Shown here: one piece after another, positions 35,282 to 43,732 of the stretch
Layout: each line of letters opens with the position of its first letter
Position numbering within the stretch: the stretch's first letter is position 1
DNA from: Methylobacterium sp.
GTDB lineage: Bacteria > Pseudomonadota > Alphaproteobacteria > Rhizobiales > Beijerinckiaceae
Reading direction: 5' to 3'
Length of the DNA stretch: 64,000 nt
NCBI GenBank assembly: GCA_002928875.1
Contig: PERO01000020.1
Location: 1 to 64,000 of the forward strand
The notes under the pieces: generated by a model
Told to the model about the DNA's origin: nothing
Databases searched by the model: none
Seen by the model: the letters and a program-made list of their open reading frames with translations, nothing else
Made by a program: the position numbers and the translations under genes

Positions 35282-35716
35282 ATGCGTCGCGCCCTGTTGA
35301 TTGCCGCCAGCCTCTTCGCCCTCGCGCCGGTTCAGGCCCGCGAGGAAATCCCGGCGGAAGGGCGCTACGGGCCGTTCTCCGCGAATCTCGAGACCTGCGA
35401 GTCGCCCGGCATCCTGTCCACGATCCAGGGGCGCTTCGCGAAGAACGAACGCAGCTACTGGAACAGCCCGGCCGAGATCATTGCCTTCGAGCGCGTGCAT
35501 CAGATCGGCCTGCGCCAGCATGGCCTCGACCTCATTCCGCGCCGGACCTGCGAGGCCGTCGCCATTATGGGCGACCAGAAGCGCGTGCGGGTCGTGTATT
35601 CCATCATCGAAGCGAACGGCTTCGCCGGCTACGGCACGGGGGTGACCTTCTGCGTCACCGGCTACGATCGCACCCTGGCGCATGGCAGCGCCTGCGACCG
35701 GCTGCCCGGTCGCTGA
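35282..35716 (+). CDS. Secreted protein of unknown function upstream of RNase T2
   Basis: I do not recognise a family. The 144-residue precursor has a signal peptide (ALLIAASLFALAPVQA, cleavage near residue 19). The mature protein has four cysteines in ETCESPGIL, RRTCEAVAIM, TFCVTGYDR and SACDRLPG, likely two disulfides. It ends 5 bp before the RNase T2 gene and has a clear ribosome-binding sequence (TTCCGGAG), so the two are cotranscribed and both products are exported. Confidence 0.72.
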   Translation: MRRALLIAASLFALAPVQAREEIPAEGRYGPFSANLETCESPGILSTIQGRFAKNERSYWNSPAEIIAFERVHQIGLRQHGLDLIPRRTCEAVAIMGDQKRVRVVYSIIEANGFAGYGTGVTFCVTGYDRTLAHGSACDRLPGR

Positions 35717-35721
35717 ATTCC

Positions 35722-36396
35722 GTGCGGCGCGCCATCGCCCTGGCGCTCGCGCTCCTGGCGGGCGCGACCGTCGCGGGCGCATCCGTGGCCCTCGCCCAGC
35801 CGCGCGAGGCGCGCGGAGCACCGATGGGCGAATTCGATTTTTACGTTCTCTCGCTGTCGTGGTCGGCGACCTGGTGCCAGATCACCGGGGAACGGCGCGG
35901 ATCGCGCCAATGCGAGACGGGTCGCAATCCCGGCTTCGTGGTGCACGGCCTCTGGCCACAATACGAAGCGGGCTACCCCTCCTATTGCCTGCCTGACGGG
36001 CGCAATCCCTCCCGGCGGGCGATGGAGATCGCGGAAACCGTGCTGCCCGAAGCGGGTCTCGCGCGCCACCAGTGGCGCAAGCACGGGACCTGTTCGGGCC
36101 TGTCGCCGGAAGGGTATTTCTCCGGCATCGGCGCGCTGCGCCAGAAGCTGCGCGTACCGGAGGCGCTCGAGGCCCCACGCGAGGCGATCCGCCTCACCCC
36201 GATCGAAGTCGAGCGCGCCTTCGCCGAGGCCAATCCGGGCCTTCGCCCCGACATGATGGCGGTGACCTGCGAGCGCGGCCTGATCGAGGAAGTGCGGATC
36301 TGCCTGACGAAAGACCTGCGCGGCTTCCGGACCTGCCCGGAGGTCGATCGCAACGCCTGCCGGGTCCGGGACATCACTGTACCGCCAGCGCGGTGA
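35722..36396 (+). CDS. Ribonuclease T2 family protein
   Basis: The 224-residue secreted RNase has a signal peptide (ALALALLAGATVAGASVALA) and both catalytic motifs of the T2 family: CAS-1 FVVHGLWPQ (first His) and CAS-2 HQWRKHGTC (Lys and second His). The cysteines that bridge the T2 core are present. These enzymes cut single-stranded RNA to 3'-phosphates in the periplasm or outside, for phosphate or nucleotide scavenging in well-studied relatives. It starts with GTG at 35722, 5 bp after the stop of the secreted protein upstream. Confidence 0.92.
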   Translation: MRRAIALALALLAGATVAGASVALAQPREARGAPMGEFDFYVLSLSWSATWCQITGERRGSRQCETGRNPGFVVHGLWPQYEAGYPSYCLPDGRNPSRRAMEIAETVLPEAGLARHQWRKHGTCSGLSPEGYFSGIGALRQKLRVPEALEAPREAIRLTPIEVERAFAEANPGLRPDMMAVTCERGLIEEVRICLTKDLRGFRTCPEVDRNACRVRDITVPPAR

Positions 36397-36718
36397 AGCC
36401 CTGATTGCCCGCACGCGGCGGTTCGACGAACTGGCGCGCCGGCGCGACCGGCGGTGGCGGCTCCGGCGCCGCGACCGGCGTCGGCGGCGGAGGCTGCGGC
36501 GGGCGGGCAATGCGCGGAGCCTGCGGCGGGGTAGCCGGCCAGAGATAATTCATGACGTAGCGATAGCCCTTTACCAGCGGCACCGGCTCTTCCTCTTTGA
36601 GAGGGCCTTGGCGCGGCTCCTTCGGCGTCGGCGCGAAGACGACCGGCAGCGGCATGCCGACCCCGTAGAAGAGCCCGAATGCGCCAATCACCGACAAATA
36701 GAGCCACTTGCCGCGCAC
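36374..36718 (-). CDS. Proline-rich single-pass membrane protein, unknown
   Basis: I do not recognise this 114-residue protein. It has one membrane segment near the N terminus (LYLSVIGAFGLFYGVGMPLPV), then a charged part and a Pro/Ala-rich tail of about 60 residues that would lie in the periplasm. The start is a GTG at 36718 with AAAGG 9 nt upstream; longer frames reach into rlmJ's start without a ribosome binding site. Its end overlaps the convergent RNase T2 gene by 23 bp. A TGCAAATTTGCA palindrome lies 15 bp upstream. Confidence 0.55.
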   Translation of the reverse strand: MRGKWLYLSVIGAFGLFYGVGMPLPVVFAPTPKEPRQGPLKEEEPVPLVKGYRYVMNYLWPATPPQAPRIARPPQPPPPTPVAAPEPPPPVAPARQFVEPPRAGNQGFTALAVQ

Positions 36719-36733
36719 CGCCAAAAACCTTTG

Positions 36734-36745
36734 TGCAAATTTGCA
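36734..36745. promoter_or_regulatory. TGCAAATTTGCA palindrome in a divergent promoter region
   Basis: This perfect 12-bp palindrome lies in the 109-bp gap between a minus-strand membrane-protein gene and rlmJ. It resembles the LysR-box at 16537-16551 (arms TGCAAA/TTTGCA, spacing shorter by one). Control by the same LysR regulator is a testable guess. Confidence 0.4.
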
Positions 36746-36827
36746 AAGTCGTGACAATTTATTCGAAATGATGCAGCAATTCGCTTGATAACCGGTAAGC
36801 CGGATCGACAAAATCTGACGGATTTCC

Positions 36828-37670
36828 ATGAATTACCGCCACGGCTTTCACGCCGGAAACTTCGCGGATGTGCTGAAGCACGTGATCCTGATCCGCATTC
36901 TCGGGCATCTCGGCTTGAAGCCCGCGCCGTTCCGCGTCATCGACACGCATGCAGGCAGCGGGCTTTACGACCTCGCGGGCGAAGAGGCGGAACGCACCGG
37001 GGAATGGCGCGGCGGCGTGGGGAAAATGGCCGCGCCCTTCAGCCCCGCGGCGGAGGCGGTGCTGGCTCCCTGGCGAGAGGCGCTGGCCCACCTCTGCCCG
37101 GATGCCCGTTCCTATCCCGGTTCGCCGCTTTTCATCCGCCATGGCCTGCGCGCGCAGGATCGTGCGAGCTTCAACGAGCCGCATCCGCTGGCGGAAGCCG
37201 CGTTACGCAAGGCCTTGCCGGCGCGCGATTCCCGCCTCGCGATCACCGCGCTCGATGGCTACACGATCTGGAAGGCGCAGGTGCCGCCCAACGAGCGGCG
37301 CGGGCTGGTGCTGGTCGATCCGCCCTTCGAGAGCCGCGACGAATTCGAGCGCCTCGCGCGGGGCGTCGCGCAGATGGCGCGGAAATGGGTCGGCGGCGGC
37401 CTCGCCGTCTGGTACCCGATCAAGGATCGCGCCGCCGTCGACGCCTTCGAGGCGGCAGCGCAGGCGAGCGGCTTCGCCAATGTGCTGGTGGCGGAACTGC
37501 ATATCGACCGCTTCGATGCCACGGGACCGCTTTCCGCCTGCGGCATGCTGCTCGCGAACCCGCCCTACACGCTGGCGGACGACCTCGCAACGCTGCTGCC
37601 CGAACTCGCCGGGCGGCTCGCGCTTGGCGCCACCGCCCGGTACCGGCTGGATTGGCTCGCGCGGAAGTAA
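36828..37670 (+). CDS. rlmJ: 23S rRNA (adenine(2030)-N6)-methyltransferase RlmJ
   Basis: RlmJ methylates A2030 of 23S rRNA using SAM. The 280-residue protein has the diagnostic start MNYRHGFHAGNFADVLKHV, the SAM motif IDTHAGSGLYDL with the inserted RlmJ subdomain after it, and the catalytic DPPFESRDEF motif at about residue 164. The length agrees with E. coli RlmJ. It is monocistronic by position: the previous gene is divergent and the next starts 67 bp away. Confidence 0.95.
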   Translation: MNYRHGFHAGNFADVLKHVILIRILGHLGLKPAPFRVIDTHAGSGLYDLAGEEAERTGEWRGGVGKMAAPFSPAAEAVLAPWREALAHLCPDARSYPGSPLFIRHGLRAQDRASFNEPHPLAEAALRKALPARDSRLAITALDGYTIWKAQVPPNERRGLVLVDPPFESRDEFERLARGVAQMARKWVGGGLAVWYPIKDRAAVDAFEAAAQASGFANVLVAELHIDRFDATGPLSACGMLLANPPYTLADDLATLLPELAGRLALGATARYRLDWLARK

Positions 37671-37737
37671 AAGCCGCTTGCCAGCGCCGCTCCGGCGCGC
37701 GAAGTCTGCGGGACCATTCGCGAAAGGATTACCCCGC

Positions 37738-38346
37738 ATGCTGACACTACGCTCCTCCCCCACCTCGCCCTTCGGCCGCAAGGTGAAGGTTGCCGGCCTC
37801 GTCACCGGCCATGCGGAGCGGTTCAAGATCGTCAGCGCCGACACGATGGCGGCGGATGATCCGCTGCGCAACGATAACCCGCTGGGCAAGATCCCCTGCC
37901 TCATCCTGCCGGATGGCATGTCGCTCTACGATTCGCGCGTCATCATCGAATGGCTCGACCATGATGCCGGCGGCGGCAAGGTGATCCCGCTCGCCTGGCC
38001 GGAGCGGCTCGCCGCGCTGAAATTGCAGGCGCTGGCCGACGGCATCATGGATGCGGCGATCCTCATGCTCTACGAGGGCCGCTTCCGCGTGGCCGAGAAG
38101 CACGAGGCGCGCTGGATCGACCATCAGCGCGGCAAGGTCGAGCGTGGTCTTGCAGCGCTCGAACAGAGCCCGCCCATGCCGACGGCTACGCCGGATGTCG
38201 GCACGCTGACGGTCGCCTGCATGCTCGATTGGCTCGATTTCCGCTTCTCGACGCTGGCGGGCGGGCAATATCCGAAGCTCGCGGCGTTCCTCGATGCCAT
38301 GAACAAGGGCATGCCGGGCTTCACGAAATCGAAGCCGCAGGTCTGA
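37738..38346 (+). CDS. Glutathione S-transferase family protein
   Basis: The 202-residue protein has a thioredoxin-like N-terminal domain with the catalytic-type SPTSPFGRKVKVAG loop, the cis-proline and glutathione-binding NPLGKIPCLIL and LYDSRVIIEWLD, and an all-helical C-terminal domain. The N-terminal SPFGRK element is typical of bacterial GSTs of the beta-like group. The substrate is unknown. AAAGGA precedes the ATG. The stop codon TGA lies in the first of three tandem copies of a 17-bp unit. Confidence 0.9.
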   Translation: MLTLRSSPTSPFGRKVKVAGLVTGHAERFKIVSADTMAADDPLRNDNPLGKIPCLILPDGMSLYDSRVIIEWLDHDAGGGKVIPLAWPERLAALKLQALADGIMDAAILMLYEGRFRVAEKHEARWIDHQRGKVERGLAALEQSPPMPTATPDVGTLTVACMLDWLDFRFSTLAGGQYPKLAAFLDAMNKGMPGFTKSKPQV

Positions 38347-38407
38347 CACGCAAGCCAGCCTGACACGCAAACCCGTCTGACATGCAAGCCCGGCCTCCTG
38401 AAAGGCC
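38343..38407. repeat. Three tandem 17-bp units and a hairpin at the GST stop
   Basis: CTGACACGCAA occurs at 38343 and 38360 and as CTGACATGCAA at 38377, a period of 17 bp; the first unit contains the GST stop codon TGA. Each unit repeats a TGA. GGCCT (38392-38396) then pairs with AGGCC (38403-38407). The hairpin may end transcription from both sides of this convergent junction. Confidence 0.55.
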
Positions 38408-38430
38408 GGACCTCGCCCATCATGCGGGGG

Positions 38431-39063
38431 TCAGAACTTGTAGCTCAGGCCGAAGCGCAGCAGGTTGTTCTGCGGGCTGATGCGTCGCGCGCCCGGCGCA
38501 TTGTAGGTCTCGCGGTCGAAGCCGTAATGCAGGAATTCCACGCGGGCGGAGACGTTCTGCGTCAGCATCGCTTCCGCGCCAATACCCACGACATAGCCGA
38601 AATGACCCTGATCGTCGCGGCCGGTCGCGGTCTTCAGCGTGCCATCCGTGAAGGCGAAGCCACCGGTGATGTAGGGCAGGAAGCGATCGAAGGCATAACC
38701 CGCGCGCAGGCGGCCCGAGGCGAGCCATTTCTGCCGGAACGTGTCCGCAAAGCCGCGATAATCGATGCCGGTATAGCCCACATCGCCCTCGACACCGAAG
38801 ACGCCGGGCCCGGACTGGAAATTGTAGCCGGCATGGCCGCCAATGCCGAAGCCCGAAAGGCTCGCCGCATTCGCCTTGCCCCAGCCGTAATGCGTGTTGA
38901 GGCCCACGTAGAAGCCCTGCCAATTGACCGGCGGGCCAGGCACAGAATAACCGCTGTTCGAATTGCGCGCACCAGGGAAATCTGCCGCAATGGCCTTCAC
39001 GGAATACAGTGCACCATGGACCAGTGCGATGCAGATCAAAGTCGAACGCAGATGAGTGCGCAT
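38431..39063 (-). CDS. Outer-membrane beta-barrel protein, Omp25/porin-like
   Basis: The 210-residue precursor has a signal peptide (ending KAIAADF) and an eight-stranded barrel like Omp25/Omp31 of Brucella. Marks are NWQGFYVGLNTHYGWG at strand 1, VFGVEGDVGYTGIDY, LRAGYAFDRFLPYITGGFAF, and the C-terminal aromatic signature LLRFGLSYKF needed for BAM assembly. These proteins are abundant surface proteins. GGAGG precedes the ATG. The 242-bp gap upstream to the glycosyltransferase gene contains a GGGGC/GCCCC hairpin at 39092-39106 in the probable leader and no gene. Confidence 0.9.
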   Translation of the reverse strand: MRTHLRSTLICIALVHGALYSVKAIAADFPGARNSNSGYSVPGPPVNWQGFYVGLNTHYGWGKANAASLSGFGIGGHAGYNFQSGPGVFGVEGDVGYTGIDYRGFADTFRQKWLASGRLRAGYAFDRFLPYITGGFAFTDGTLKTATGRDDQGHFGYVVGIGAEAMLTQNVSARVEFLHYGFDRETYNAPGARRISPQNNLLRFGLSYKF

Positions 39064-39305
39064 CGCAATCCTCCTGTCGGAAACGAATACTGGGGCCTGC
39101 TGCCCCCTTCATCGTTTGTCAGGATTAACACGGCCGTTCACCATGCTGAACAAAAGCCTGAAGAGAAGGCCAACAACTGATTAATCATGGTCGCAATCCA
39201 TTAAGCCTAACCGGACGTAACGCGAGCGTGTCCGGCCCGGCCGGCCGCTTGCCAGCGCGGAAGGCGCATGCGAAGCGAAGACGAAGCTGCAACCCGGACC
39301 CGGTC

Positions 39306-40082
39306 GTGCCCCCGCTCCCGCTCTCGATTTTCATCATCGCGAAGAACGAGGCCGATCGCCTGCCCCGCGTGATCGAGGCGGTGCGGCACCTCTCGGACGA
39401 CATTCTCGTGGTGGATTCCGGCTCGACCGACGGCACGCAGGAAGCGGCACGCGCGCTGGGCGCCCGGGTGATCGAGCGGGAATGGCCGGGCTATGGCCCG
39501 CAGAAGCGCTTCGCGGAAAGCCAGTGCCGGCATAACTGGGTGCTGAACCTCGATGCCGACGAGGTGGTGCCGCCCGACCTCGCGGATGAGATCGCCGGGC
39601 TCTTCGCATCCGGCGAGCCGGCGGCGGAAGCCTACGAAATCCGCATCGCCGAGATCTTTCCGGGCGAGGCCGCCCCGCATCGGTTTGCCTATGCCCTCGC
39701 GCCCGTGCGGCTCTACCGGCGCGATCGCGGCACCTATTCGGCCTCGCCCGTGCATGACCGGGTGGATCTTCAGCCCGGCGCGCGCGTGGCAAGGCTCCGG
39801 GGCACGGTGCATCATTTCTCGGTGCGCTCGATCGGCGACCAGATCGGCAAGCTCAATGCCTATTCCGACCAGCAGGTGGCGGACCTCGCCGCGCGCGGGA
39901 AATCCACCGCGACAGCGCGGGTCTTCCTCGAATTCCCGATCGCGTTCCTGAAGGCGTATATCGGGCGCCGCCACGCCGTGCGCGGCACCTACGGCTTCAT
40001 CACAGCCATGAATTTCGCGTTCTATCGCTGGTTGCGCGTCGCCAAGGATTTCGAGCGCCGCAACCGGGAGCGCATGCCATGA
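39306..40082 (+). CDS. Family 2 glycosyltransferase (WaaE/KdtX-like)
   Basis: The 258-residue protein has the GT-A layout of GT2 enzymes: PLSIFIIAKNEADRLPRVIEAV at the N terminus, the nucleotide-binding VVDSGSTDGTQEAARALGARV, and the DxD-type NLDADEVVPPDLADEI. It resembles LPS-core enzymes that add a glucose to heptose (WaaE group). A GTG at 39306 is chosen since the family begins close to PLS; an upstream GTG at 39228 gives 26 more unconserved residues. No strong ribosome binding site is visible. It overlaps the SDR gene by 4 bp. Confidence 0.85.
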   Translation: MPPLPLSIFIIAKNEADRLPRVIEAVRHLSDDILVVDSGSTDGTQEAARALGARVIEREWPGYGPQKRFAESQCRHNWVLNLDADEVVPPDLADEIAGLFASGEPAAEAYEIRIAEIFPGEAAPHRFAYALAPVRLYRRDRGTYSASPVHDRVDLQPGARVARLRGTVHHFSVRSIGDQIGKLNAYSDQQVADLAARGKSTATARVFLEFPIAFLKAYIGRRHAVRGTYGFITAMNFAFYRWLRVAKDFERRNRERMP

Positions 40083-40825
40083 GACGGGTCGCTTTGGTCA
40101 CGGGCGGGGCGAAGCGCATCGGCGCGGCGATCGCCGATCGGCTCGCCGGGGCAGGCTATGCGATCGTGGTGCATGGTCGCGAGAGCCGGGATGCCGAGGC
40201 GAAGGCCAGCGCCTTGCGTGCTGAGGGCGCGGAAGCGGCAAGCCTTGTCGGCGATCTCGCCGATCTTGCGAGCCTTGCCGCGCTGATGGAAGCGGCCGGC
40301 CTGCCTTTCGGGCCGGTGACCTTGCTCGTGAACAACGCGTCCCTCTTCGAGAAGGACAGCCTCGCAAGCCTCACGCCCCAGAGCTTCGCGAACAATCTCG
40401 CGGTGAACCTGCAGGCGCCGGTGCTGCTGGCGCAGGCCTTCGCCGCTCAGTTGCCCGAGGGCGAAGCGGGCGCGATCGTGAACATCATCGATCAGCGGGT
40501 GTTCCGGCCCAACCCGCAATTCTTCTCCTACACGCTCGCGAAATCCGCGCTTTTCACCGCCACGCGCACGCTGGCGCAGGCGCTCGCGCCGCGCGGCATC
40601 CGGGTGAACGGCGTGGGGCCGGGACCGACGCTCCCGAACATCCATGATGGCGTGGCGGGTTTCGAGGCCGAAGCCGCCGGCACGCTACTGGGCCGTGCGG
40701 TGAGCCCTCAAGAGATCGCCGAGGCGGTGCTCTATCTCGCGCAGGCGCAGGCCGTGACGGGCCAGATGATCGCGGTCGATTCCGGCCAGCATCTGGGATG
40801 GCAGACGCCTGACGTGGTGGATTAG
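40079..40825 (+). CDS. Short-chain dehydrogenase/reductase (FolM/pteridine-reductase-like)
   Basis: The 248-residue SDR has the NADP-binding TGGAKRIGAAIADRLA at residues 8-23, NNASLF in the middle, and the active-site S-Y-K arrangement with YTLAKSALF. The TGGAKRIG form and overall length are seen in FolM and pteridine reductases, which make tetrahydrobiopterin or dihydromonapterin, but other SDRs share it. The start overlaps the glycosyltransferase stop (ATGA). The stop codon TAG is contributed by the adjoining repeat element. Confidence 0.82.
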   Translation: MRRVALVTGGAKRIGAAIADRLAGAGYAIVVHGRESRDAEAKASALRAEGAEAASLVGDLADLASLAALMEAAGLPFGPVTLLVNNASLFEKDSLASLTPQSFANNLAVNLQAPVLLAQAFAAQLPEGEAGAIVNIIDQRVFRPNPQFFSYTLAKSALFTATRTLAQALAPRGIRVNGVGPGPTLPNIHDGVAGFEAEAAGTLLGRAVSPQEIAEAVLYLAQAQAVTGQMIAVDSGQHLGWQTPDVVD

Positions 40826-40928
40826 AGCATTTTCCGGCCAAGTGGATACCGGTTGGCCGCAAGAAAATGTGACAAAACAGAGAGCTAGAGCGGTCGATCT
40901 GATTCAATCAGATCGGAAGCCGCTCTAG
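40822..40928. repeat. CTAG-ended intergenic repeat, copy A
   Basis: This element of about 105 bp fills the convergent gap between the SDR and pgeF genes. It holds two palindromic parts. The first is centred on ATACCGGTT (TTCCGGCCAAGTGG ... GGCC). The second is GATCTGATT-CA-AATCAGATC-like at 40895-40915, followed by a terminal CCGCTCTAG. The left TAG (40823-40825) stops the SDR gene and the right CTA (40925-40927) is the TAG stop of pgeF. Copy B at 47029-47134 is its reverse complement with scattered changes. Confidence 0.75.
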
Positions 40929-41689
40929 AGCCGGATCGCCGCGAGCAGACGCCCGTAATCCTTCTCGCCGCGATGGGTCATCCGGCGGTAGGAATAAAAG
41001 CGTCGCTCATCCGCATAGGTGCAGAGGCCGCAATCCTCGATCTGCGCCACGCCGGCCTTTTCGAGCCGGCGCGCGATGTAGCCGGGCAGGTTGAAATGCG
41101 GATGCGTCTCGCGCGTGCCGGCACGGAAGAAATCGGCATTGGCGGGATCATGCGCGAGGAAGGTCTCGCGAAATTCCGGGCCGACTTCGTAATTCGTCTG
41201 GCTCAGCATGGGCCCCAGCGCGACCGTGATGCGCGCGCGATGCGCGCCGAGCCGCTCCATGGCTTCGATGGTCGATTCCAGCACGCCGCCAATCGCGCCC
41301 TTCCAGCCGGAATGGCAGGCGCCGACGATCTTCGCCTGCGGATCGGCATAGAGGATCGGCCCGCAATCGGCCGCGCCCACCGCGAGCGCCAGGCCGGGCG
41401 TCGCGGTCACCATGCCGTCGGCCTTCGGGCGCTCGCCCGGCCAGGGGCCGGTCACGTGCAGCACATCGGGCGAATGCACCTGATAGAGCGAGAGGAAATG
41501 CGCGGGCTCGACGCCGAGCCATTCCGCCATGCGCTGGCGGTTTTCGGCCACGAGGGCGGGATCATCATTCGAGCCGATGCCGCCGTTCAGCCCCGCATAG
41601 AGCCCCTGCGAGACGCCGCCTTCGCGCGTGAAAAAGGCGTGGCGGATGCCGGATTTGGCGAGCGCGGGGGAGAGGATCGGATTCAGCAT
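40925..41689 (-). CDS. pgeF: Peptidoglycan editing factor PgeF (laccase-domain protein)
   Basis: The 254-residue multicopper-oxidase-like (DUF152/YfiH) protein has the family motifs HAFFTREGGVSQGLYAGLNGG near the N terminus, YQVHSPDVLHV (His), VGAADCGPILYADP (Cys) and GACHSGWKGAIGG (His), which bind a zinc ion. In E. coli PgeF removes wrongly placed serine from muropeptide precursors; purine-nucleoside activity is also reported for the family. The ATG at 41689 follows the midA stop after one base. The TAG stop comes from repeat copy A. It is the last gene of lgt-midA-pgeF. Confidence 0.93.
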   Translation of the reverse strand: MLNPILSPALAKSGIRHAFFTREGGVSQGLYAGLNGGIGSNDDPALVAENRQRMAEWLGVEPAHFLSLYQVHSPDVLHVTGPWPGERPKADGMVTATPGLALAVGAADCGPILYADPQAKIVGACHSGWKGAIGGVLESTIEAMERLGAHRARITVALGPMLSQTNYEVGPEFRETFLAHDPANADFFRAGTRETHPHFNLPGYIARRLEKAGVAQIEDCGLCTYADERRFYSYRRMTHRGEKDYGRLLAAIRL

Positions 41690-41690
41690 C

Positions 41691-42794
41691 TCAGGACAAT
41701 CGCGGATCGGGCTGTTCGAAACCGGGCGGCGGGGCCATGCCCGGCGCGGTGATGGCCATGGCCTTGAAAAGAAGGCCCATCGCCGCGTCATCCGTGCCGG
41801 CGAGACGGATCACGGCGCGGTCGATCTCGCCGGGCTTCTCGGCCTTGCGCTTCAGGATTTCCGCGCGATGGTGGATGCCCAGCCGCTCGAGCAGGCTCGC
41901 CTGCGTCAGCAGCGGATGCGCCACGGCACCGCCGCGCTGGGCGGCAATCGCCAGCATCGCGAAATCGACATGGGCGGTGATGTCCACTTCGCCCGGATCG
42001 GTGAGCACCGGCACGAAGCGATGCGCCTTTACCGCCTGCAAGGTGTCGCCGAAACCGCTTTTCGTGTGGCCATAATCGATGGCGATCATCGCGCCACCCT
42101 GCCGCGCGAGCTTTTCCGCAAGGCGCCGCATGATATCGAGCGAGAGCGGCGAGGTCTCGAAGATGGCGCCCTCCGGCCCGGCGAAGGGTATGTTGCCGGC
42201 CGGGACCTCCGCGAGGCCGATCGCGAGGCCGCCGGCGGGGTCGAGGCCCACGAGGCGCTCGTGCCAGGAATTTCCCACGCGCTGGAACTGCCGCACCGGC
42301 AGGGCATCGAAGAACTCGTTGGCGAGGATCAGCAGCGGCCGATCATCCGGCAGCGTGTCGATGGTCATGTGCCATTGCGCGTCGCGGCTGTCCTGCGCGA
42401 GGCGCGCGGCCTGTGCGCGCATGAGGACCGGGCTCGTCTCCACGAAATGCACGGCGAGCGTTTCGGCAAAAGCCGGGATCGCCCGGGCCGCGCGCAGGGC
42501 ATCGCCCATCAGCGTGCCGCGACCGGGGCCGAGTTCCACCACGGCGACATCCTCCGGCGCGCCCATGTTCTGCCAGGTCACGGCCAGCGCGAGGCCGAGC
42601 AATTCCCCGAAGATCTGGCTGATTTCCGGCGCGGTGATGAAATCGCCCGCTGCGCCGAAGGGGTCGCGCGTCATGTAATAGCCGTAGCGCGGATGCCCCA
42701 GCGCCAGGGCCATGAACCGGTCGAGCGAGAGCGGGCCTTCGCTGGCGATCAGCGCCGCCATCTCCTCAGCGAGGGGCGTGGTCAGCATGCTCAT
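41691..42794 (-). CDS. MidA/NDUFAF7-family SAM-dependent methyltransferase
   Basis: The 367-residue protein matches the family of NDUFAF7, the protein-arginine methyltransferase that modifies a complex I subunit in mitochondria. Marks are YYMTRDPFGAAGDFITAPEIS, IFGELLGLALAVTW, the SAM motif VAVVELGPGRGTLMGD, VETSPVLMRAQ and LLILANEFFDALPVRQF. In alphaproteobacteria it probably acts on respiratory complex I too, but that is inference. ATG at 42794 overlaps the lgt stop (ATGA) and the stop is one base from pgeF, so the three genes form one operon. Confidence 0.92.
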   Translation of the reverse strand: MSMLTTPLAEEMAALIASEGPLSLDRFMALALGHPRYGYYMTRDPFGAAGDFITAPEISQIFGELLGLALAVTWQNMGAPEDVAVVELGPGRGTLMGDALRAARAIPAFAETLAVHFVETSPVLMRAQAARLAQDSRDAQWHMTIDTLPDDRPLLILANEFFDALPVRQFQRVGNSWHERLVGLDPAGGLAIGLAEVPAGNIPFAGPEGAIFETSPLSLDIMRRLAEKLARQGGAMIAIDYGHTKSGFGDTLQAVKAHRFVPVLTDPGEVDITAHVDFAMLAIAAQRGGAVAHPLLTQASLLERLGIHHRAEILKRKAEKPGEIDRAVIRLAGTDDAAMGLLFKAMAITAPGMAPPPGFEQPDPRLS

Positions 42795-43600
42795 GCGGCC
42801 ACCGGAGCCGGCCTCGCCCGGCGATAGAGCCAGAGACCGGCGATCGCCATCGGAACCGAGAGCACCATGCCCATCGTCAGCCAGCCCCCGGCGAGGAAGC
42901 CGAGATGCCGGTCCGGCTCGCGGAAGAACTCGCAGACGATGCGCGTCACCGCATAGCCGATGCCGAACAGCCCGGCGACGCGCCCGGGATGCGCAAAACC
43001 CTGCCGGCGCACGACGATCGCCAGCACGACCAGCAGCAGCAGGCCCTCCGTCGCGGCTTCATAGAGCTGGCTCGGATGGCGCGGCAGCGGGCCCGCATGG
43101 GGGAAGATGATCGCCCAGGGCACATCCGTCGCCCGGCCCCAGAGTTCGCCGTTCACGAAATTGGCGATGCGCCCAAGCATCAGGCCCAGCGGCGCGACGG
43201 CGGCGGCGATGTCGAGCATCGCGAAGGGGTCGAGGCCATTGCGCCGCGCCCAGAGGAACACCGCGGCACCCGCCCCGAAGAGCCCGCCATGGAAGGCCAT
43301 GCCGCCTTTCCAGACCTGCAGGATCTCGAGCGGGTTCTGCGCGTAATAGGCCGGGTGATAGAAGAGAACGAAGCCGAGCCGCCCGCCGACGACCACGCCC
43401 AGGGCCGCATAGACCAGCAGGTCGTCGAGCTGTTCCGGCGTCGGTGCCCTGAGGCCGGCAGGCCACAGACGCGCATCGGCCGCGAGCCGGCGCGCGTAAT
43501 ACCAGCCACCCACAAGCCCGGTGATATAGGCCAGCGCATACCAGCGCACGACCAGCGGGCCGAGGGAAAACGCGACGGGATCGAACTGTGGAAAGGGCAT
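42791..43600 (-). CDS. lgt: Prolipoprotein diacylglyceryl transferase
   Basis: Lgt transfers diacylglycerol from phosphatidylglycerol to the lipobox cysteine, the first step of lipoprotein maturation in the inner membrane. The 269-residue protein has seven membrane helices, with LVVRWYALAYITGLVGGWYYA in helix 1, the signature GRIANFVNGELWGRATD, and HPSQLYEAATEGLLL further down. The start at 43600 is the family start (MPFPQFDPVAFSLGP). It would process the lipoproteins found in this window (33935 and 55779). It leads the lgt-midA-pgeF operon. Confidence 0.97.
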   Translation of the reverse strand: MPFPQFDPVAFSLGPLVVRWYALAYITGLVGGWYYARRLAADARLWPAGLRAPTPEQLDDLLVYAALGVVVGGRLGFVLFYHPAYYAQNPLEILQVWKGGMAFHGGLFGAGAAVFLWARRNGLDPFAMLDIAAAVAPLGLMLGRIANFVNGELWGRATDVPWAIIFPHAGPLPRHPSQLYEAATEGLLLLVVLAIVVRRQGFAHPGRVAGLFGIGYAVTRIVCEFFREPDRHLGFLAGGWLTMGMVLSVPMAIAGLWLYRRARPAPVAA

Positions 43601-43732
43601 CCGCGTTTCCGGTCTGGCGAGCCGTTCGCCGAATACGAACAGGCGAATTCTGTCTAACCAAAGCCAGTCGCTCGTGCTAGGTGAGCGGCCAATTCTTTTC
43701 TTCCCGCCTTTTCACCCGATTGGGAGGCCCCG

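Noticed and set aside
39137..39184. Short frame starting MLNKSLKRR in the gap before the glycosyltransferase
   Set aside because: Only about 13 codons, no ribosome binding site, no terminator; nothing supports expression.
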